Positions 6,401 through 7,059 of a stretch of DNA of 7,059 nucleotides are shown here, piece after piece. The DNA is from Muribaculaceae bacterium (GTDB lineage Bacteria; Pseudomonadota; Alphaproteobacteria; Rs-D84), in contig JAMPEH010000121.1 of the NCBI GenBank assembly GCA_023665245.1, positions 1 through 7,059 of the forward strand. Reading direction: 5' to 3'. The position numbers and the translations under genes were made by a program. The notes below the pieces were generated by a model. That model was given only the letters and a program-made list of their open reading frames with translations, did not search any database and had not been told where the DNA came from. Every line of letters begins with the position of its first letter. Positions within the stretch are counted from its first letter, which is position 1.

Positions 6401-7059
6401 GATTTCACCACTGGCGGTGGTGGCGGGAACATCCACGTTAGCGGTGGTGCTGCTGCCTGCGGTGAACACGGGGGTATTCACCGCGCCGGTACCCTCCCAG
6501 TTGTTGTTGGTGCTGTAGTAGCTGTTGTTGTTCAGCACGCCCTTGTTGGCGGCGGCGAAGTAGAAGACATCCATGGCCACGTTCATGTCCATGTTGCCCT
6601 CGTTCTCCAGCTTCAGCGGGAAGACGATGGTGTCGTTAGCAGTCACATCAGCCAGTTTCTTGTCAATGTAGTGGTAGTAGTGCTCCACGCTCTTGGTATC
6701 GTGGGCGTAGTCGTTCAAGCCGGACTTCACCGTGATGTCATTGGCGCTGTCGCCATCGTTGGTGGCCTTGTCGGTCACGCTCAGAGACAGGCTGGAGCCC
6801 ACCACATGGACCTCGAAGTTGTAGGTCAGTTTCGTCTCGCTGGCGGCCACGCTCTCGCCGGTGAGCACGCCGCTGGTACCCAGGACCTCATCCTCAGCCG
6901 CCTGGCCGGGCTCCCAAACCACCTTTTCAATGACGGTGTTGCTGGTGTTGGGGGCGGAGGTAATGGTGTAGGTGCCCTTCACCACCGTAAAGGCCACCGT
7001 CTCGTTGTTCTGCAACGAACCGTTGTTGTTGCTGTCGGTCACGGTGATCAGGGTCGGGT
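416..7059 (-). CDS. Giant SLH-anchored surface protein (5'-truncated by window edge)
   Basis: Probable extracellular, cell-wall-attached protein. Residues are counted from the first in-frame GTG (7042), giving 2,208 to the TGA at 416-418. That GTG is unlikely to be the start: the frame stays open to the edge, reads PTLITVTDS across it, has no Shine-Dalgarno, and no signal peptide follows. Order seen: ~1-860 Thr/Asn-rich beta-type sequence; ~884-974 DUF11-like; ~1000-1265 further Ig-like segments; three related modules (1268-1424, 1567-1702, 1707-1843) with an acidic insert at ~1454-1548; Gly7 linker 1845-1851; InlB B-like repeat 1853-1938; SLH region 1946-2157; tail to 2208. Only four cysteines were seen (1778, 1854, 2007, 2176), as expected for an exported protein. 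No catalytic motif was recognised, so adhesin, S-layer component or matrix protein are all possible. SLH domains typically bind pyruvylated secondary wall polymer. The class (SLH surface protein) is secure; the biological role is unknown. Confidence 0.93.
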   Translation of the reverse strand, partial: PTLITVTDSNNNGSLQNNETVAFTVVKGTYTITSAPNTSNTVIEKVVWEPGQAAEDEVLGTSGVLTGESVAASETKLTYNFEVHVVGSSLSLSVTDKATNDGDSANDITVKSGLNDYAHDTKSVEHYYHYIDKKLADVTANDTIVFPLKLENEGNMDMNVAMDVFYFAAANKGVLNNNSYYSTNNNWEGTGAVNTPVFTAGSSTTANVDVPATTASGEITLTLSNVMATGTKVPAKAAYGNATNPAVDAATLTLGTDAWSKDSGAFVFRFKGTSTAGTVYVYYVLDLTIDQQPIQSVATQVNGDATAIGMPGEGDKLQAKGYDDTNDKSLNNVMVKVSNKPDQKDAFTAGLTDDDVHFAWVSVPKTETADKETIKGRFSVNASGALTTSYTGYQVKSANANSKEYTLTAADMDRNFYLIAYAPNTTANKTNAVDKAISDVIQAKRTVGVEITLNGNTQPVSGTADPGYVVFLVEQGGTLNVTDNGDGTFTTGAGTWATTWNGTERVYQAPIDLTKTYEVYAPSYKDGTNFVNTDKTLGFVNATTTNLKATVPYFAVTHTPNMSVVNTHDGFASYLPGSTGTGKAANAIQNALSVAVSDDKDVTTYTRGDKLPAPTGTNTSVTTPVLAGMSVKVTVDATKASGNATAKVKSWSETGAQPLHTLSAMVDANSTNWTSAATGAGIAYAAEISSSDIAVDGVKNFAAKLEQKLFDVTFVVKDNTPANTDMPAGITPKIESATLKPDDTGKEPNAGSTTWNASSITNGGVDGAVVTFQNVPAGAFEVAAVGGQRTIVDGYTWNATDLTNTSNPGKIVNVTSDGDVVNKHAGNTIQIQYGSNSIKWWDNFDNRVNVDGAPNANRGGTLPDGGFVNPPAFNKTGDLALTQGYSTAKGDVLTYIARVENNGAMPLSNFTIGQTDVGNLIADLTQVTVYNADGTPKDGTTDVTQLGFTLGLGEMVEFEVTIPGGKLASAANYTSTFAVSSTNDGSIAGGNYMPQYQVKPVITFKPGTAMVLYGGKAFEAQTPVTNPDPKDIAKGWDLAAYDPTFVYSVLTEDEVKTYLGVTTLPGNVYYNSEGDNKMPDWLALNTGTGAVTFDDDYRATDVNVQTKGATDFKDYEDNLADKMVPDEIVLYVKAVIAGTDETYYTTFTVNVEPGQLEIVGDSFTPADPTSGRGVDKDQFTYTNVVNQIVEDVVPATAIADGKNTAEGNTTAKDGTVNVASAYTAKWSVNPGTYQEGPANYTFTVEYKPLTGTEKWNYKPASVTKNVDAHKPPMSLMFADIIVDADDVRRGDDYSPARVDTDPTKAPEELEYDTTTYRKGEYVVYLDTEPSYTVKLQKIGTIYDLTLTEDSGTKGFAVDGTLPSFVKGDTVDEDLEFTVNLTALNATTGLWVGEHKISFTAAGYSTPKLAEAGGDPDVVATYELVFTVQPKIIAQAHVTDLTDPTPGGKPDTTITVAATDPEGEDIKPNTPDRHGNTPIDPKVEWTDETGKPVDPTKEFEDGKDYTATVTLTADPNYIYEDKAPEGEEPNYTAGDKAPDEDYDAEVTHKPTGQDEAKEKVTLIKETPLPKKSHLEFEDVNALNANDKVPHSPIAVRQTITVEKGQSLDKYLIKLGAYDNTVTGVTVTELEKMLPGGYTLDLTAPDSLGDLYQVQPDTDVNKTIYTLDLTGVDTRMIALGSYNLKLEAKGEDPYGNEVVATYELTIQVVKAPTPTLMFDDVNRDNERDKTGPAVNDTRRISTTVGGQLGRYTINLGSYDGITYNMELSIRSDIPSDSIYRLGLDCTATKLVPLPELDKASNKNWTFAELDLSDVDTAEAGTYTLTLEAKGVDVNGEVVKATYTLTIQITQPGGGGGGGTSCPNQVTYLLGLYGTTNDPTMEMVSGSKVKIVPNVNALAGYKFLGWSLNGPTGNAEQDAKRTLTDPKAMSITGDTTFYAVYQIVYAVPQPPIHKHYVIGYPNGNFGPADNIDRASVATIIARAVLPNFVEGADYGNPGGYTDVNGHWAASAIAYCSKYGVFNGYEDGTFKPNQPISRQELALVMARLNGVQTGGSVPFTDIGDAGTWAVDGIYTAYINGWVNGYTDGTFKPVNPIRRDETVKIFNAYLGRGVNAEGLEGLTEYVHTGVASNNTEDGTTEYMTWPDVTQDQWAYYEIIEAANDHEFTVDDTQPRGYVVPEQWTKCWIDEKWRYHDDANDGGPSTVVSALLKKFSLAD
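572..646 (-). repeat. C-terminal SLH-like half motif
   Basis: Residues ~2133-2157 read TWPDVTQDQWAYYEIIEAA, matching the first half of an SLH motif (F/W-x-DV...WAYxxI). There is no following GYxDGTFxP-R-x-E half. It is the complement of the half motif that opens the SLH region. A Trp/acidic tail (W2173, W2177, W2182) follows to the stop. I recall similar WAYYEI-EA tails in SLH proteins of gut Clostridia, but that is from memory, not a search. Confidence 0.6.
731..1207 (-). repeat. SLH region: one half motif followed by two complete SLH motifs
   Basis: The half motif at ~1946-1976 has IGYPNGNFGP and IDRAS but lacks the preceding F-x-D-V-x-GHWA part. SLH 2 (~1992-2042) reads YTDVNGHWA, then GVFNGYEDGTFKP and ISRQE. 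SLH 3 (~2049-2104) reads FTDIGDAGTWA, then GWVNGYTDGTFKP and IRRDE. The ITRAE-type wall-polymer-binding motif keeps Arg in all three. The Glu is kept in repeats 2 (E2031) and 3 (E2091) but is Ser in the first (S1967). SLH triplets anchor proteins non-covalently to pyruvylated secondary cell wall polymer. Recognition of repeats 2 and 3 is very secure. Confidence 0.93.
1229..1486 (-). other. InlB B-like repeat of the giant protein
   Basis: Residues ~1853-1938: SCPNQVTYLLG as first strand, the variable middle, then GYKFLGWSLNG and ITGDTTFYAVYQ. The GYxFxGWS...ITxDTxxYAVY pattern is that of InlB B / Flg_new repeats, which typically occur in surface proteins near the wall anchor. Here it lies directly between the Gly7 linker and the SLH region, so it probably acts as a stalk or spacer domain. 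This is a family-level call; ligand binding cannot be judged. Confidence 0.78.
1490..1510 (-). other. Seven-glycine linker between ectodomain and anchor module
   Basis: Residues 1845-1851 are seven consecutive Gly encoded by GGT/GGC codons. They sit between the last strand of module copy 3 (TLTIQITQP) and the InlB B-like repeat (TSCPNQ). A flexible hinge is the obvious role. It marks the boundary beyond which the sequence resembles the whole mature visible part of the downstream protein. Confidence 0.85.
1514..1924 (-). repeat. Ig/cadherin-like module, copy 3 (residues ~1707-1843)
   Basis: Starts PTLMFDDVNRDNERD, has GGQLGRYTINLGSYDGITYN in its first third and ends YTLTLEAKGVDVNGE then ATYTLTIQ. 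The start (LxFxDV), the middle (YxIxLGxYD) and the end (LxLEAKGxDxxGxxV-ATYxLTIQ) all match copy 2, which it follows after about four residues. The ending resembles bacterial Ig-like/cadherin-like extracellular folds. It carries C1778, one of the few cysteines of the protein. No named family is claimed. Confidence 0.72.
1937..2344 (-). repeat. Ig/cadherin-like module, copy 2 (residues ~1567-1702)
   Basis: Starts HLEFEDVNALNANDK, then KGQSLDKYLIKLGAYDNTV, and ends YNLKLEAKGEDPYGNEVVAT followed by YELTIQVV. It is closest to copy 3, but shares the string VVATYEL with copy 1. The DxxG turn followed by a long edge strand fits a beta-sandwich repeat of the kind stacked in surface stalks. The module is not identified to family. 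Confidence 0.72.
2399..2683 (-). other. Acidic Pro-rich insertion between module copies 1 and 2
   Basis: Residues ~1454-1548 are rich in Asp, Glu, Pro and Lys. The first part includes VEWTDETGKPVDPTKEFEDG and YTATVTLTADPNYIY, resembling a strand-turn-strand unit seen in clostridial surface proteins. The second part has two short related acidic blocks, EDKAPEGEEPNY (1514-1525) and GDKAPDEDYD (1528-1537). It may be a flexible or cation-binding spacer; that role is inference. Confidence 0.5.
2771..3241 (-). repeat. Ig/cadherin-like module, copy 1, most diverged (residues ~1268-1424)
   Basis: Starts MSLMFADIIVDADD, has YRKGEYVVYL and YTVKLQKIGTIYDLTL in the middle and ends GDPDVVATYELVFTVQP. It is about 20 residues longer than copies 2 and 3, through an Asp/Thr/Pro-rich stretch near its start and an insertion (STPKLAEAGG) before the last strand. 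The opening LMFxD and closing VVATYEL support homology; the middle is only loosely alignable. Confidence 0.55.
4121..4393 (-). other. DUF11-like beta-sandwich domain (residues ~884-974)
   Basis: The segment has KGDVLTYIARVENNGAMPLS near its start and LGLGEMVEFEVTIP further on, ending in YTSTFAVSS. The pattern GDxLTYxxxVxNxGxxxLxN ... LxxGExVxFxVTI is the usual signature of DUF11-type and related surface repeats (conserved structural repeats of bacterial exoproteins). A weaker echo, DTIVFPLKLENEGNMDMNV, occurs at ~137-155. The role is structural by family; the assignment is from pattern only. Confidence 0.55.
4556..4933 (-). other. Possible Cna-B / carboxypeptidase-regulatory-like segment (residues ~704-829)
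   Basis: FDVTFVVKDNTPANTDMPAG opens the segment and VVTFQNVPAGAFEVAAVGG lies in the middle. The second motif resembles the 'xFxNVPxGxYxVxxVGG' strand-turn-strand of Cna-B-like and carboxypeptidase-regulatory-like domains, which serve as stalk modules in Gram-positive adhesins. I could not place isopeptide-forming Lys/Asn/Glu residues, so this remains a fold-level suggestion. Confidence 0.35.

Noticed and set aside
6479..6540. GTT-rich low-complexity DNA as a possible repeat element
   Set aside because: It is simply Asn codons (AAC on the minus strand) in an Asn-rich patch, with no regular unit and no disruption of the reading frame.

Overview
The window is almost entirely coding on the minus strand. 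It holds two SLH-domain cell-surface protein genes, and each is cut by a window edge. The high G+C content, the strong bias to C/G-ending codons, the AGGAGG Shine-Dalgarno and the combination of InlB B-type repeats with S-layer homology (SLH) domains suggest a Gram-positive anaerobe of the class Clostridia. A gut Oscillospiraceae-like lineage (relatives of Flavonifractor or Oscillibacter) is my best guess. That placement is inference from protein style, not from a marker gene.

Layout, reading in the direction of transcription (right to left). From the right edge (7059) to 416 runs one giant reading frame of more than 2,200 codons. It is still open at the right edge, so its true start and signal peptide lie outside. 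It encodes a mosaic surface protein. The first ~1,260 residues are Thr/Asn/Asp/Ala-rich beta-sandwich-like sequence with no recognisable enzyme. Next come three diverged copies of one ~135-160 residue module, with an acidic Pro-rich insertion between copies 1 and 2. Then follow a seven-glycine linker, one InlB B-like repeat, an SLH wall-anchoring region (a half motif, two full motifs, a further half motif) and a short Trp-containing tail.

Only 17 bases separate this gene from the next, and they are filled by a Shine-Dalgarno sequence that directly abuts the stop codon. The downstream gene starts with ATG at 398 and leaves the window at position 1. It encodes a signal peptide followed at once by the same InlB B-like plus SLH-half-motif module that closes the giant protein. 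The pair is therefore a tandem of related anchor modules, one carrying a huge ectodomain and one (as far as visible) carrying none. Both are probably secreted by the Sec route and held on the cell wall through SLH domains, and they are very likely co-transcribed and translationally coupled.

No RNA gene, mobile element, CRISPR array, promoter or terminator was found. There is no non-coding stretch longer than 17 bases. All the plus-strand frames look like codon-bias shadows.
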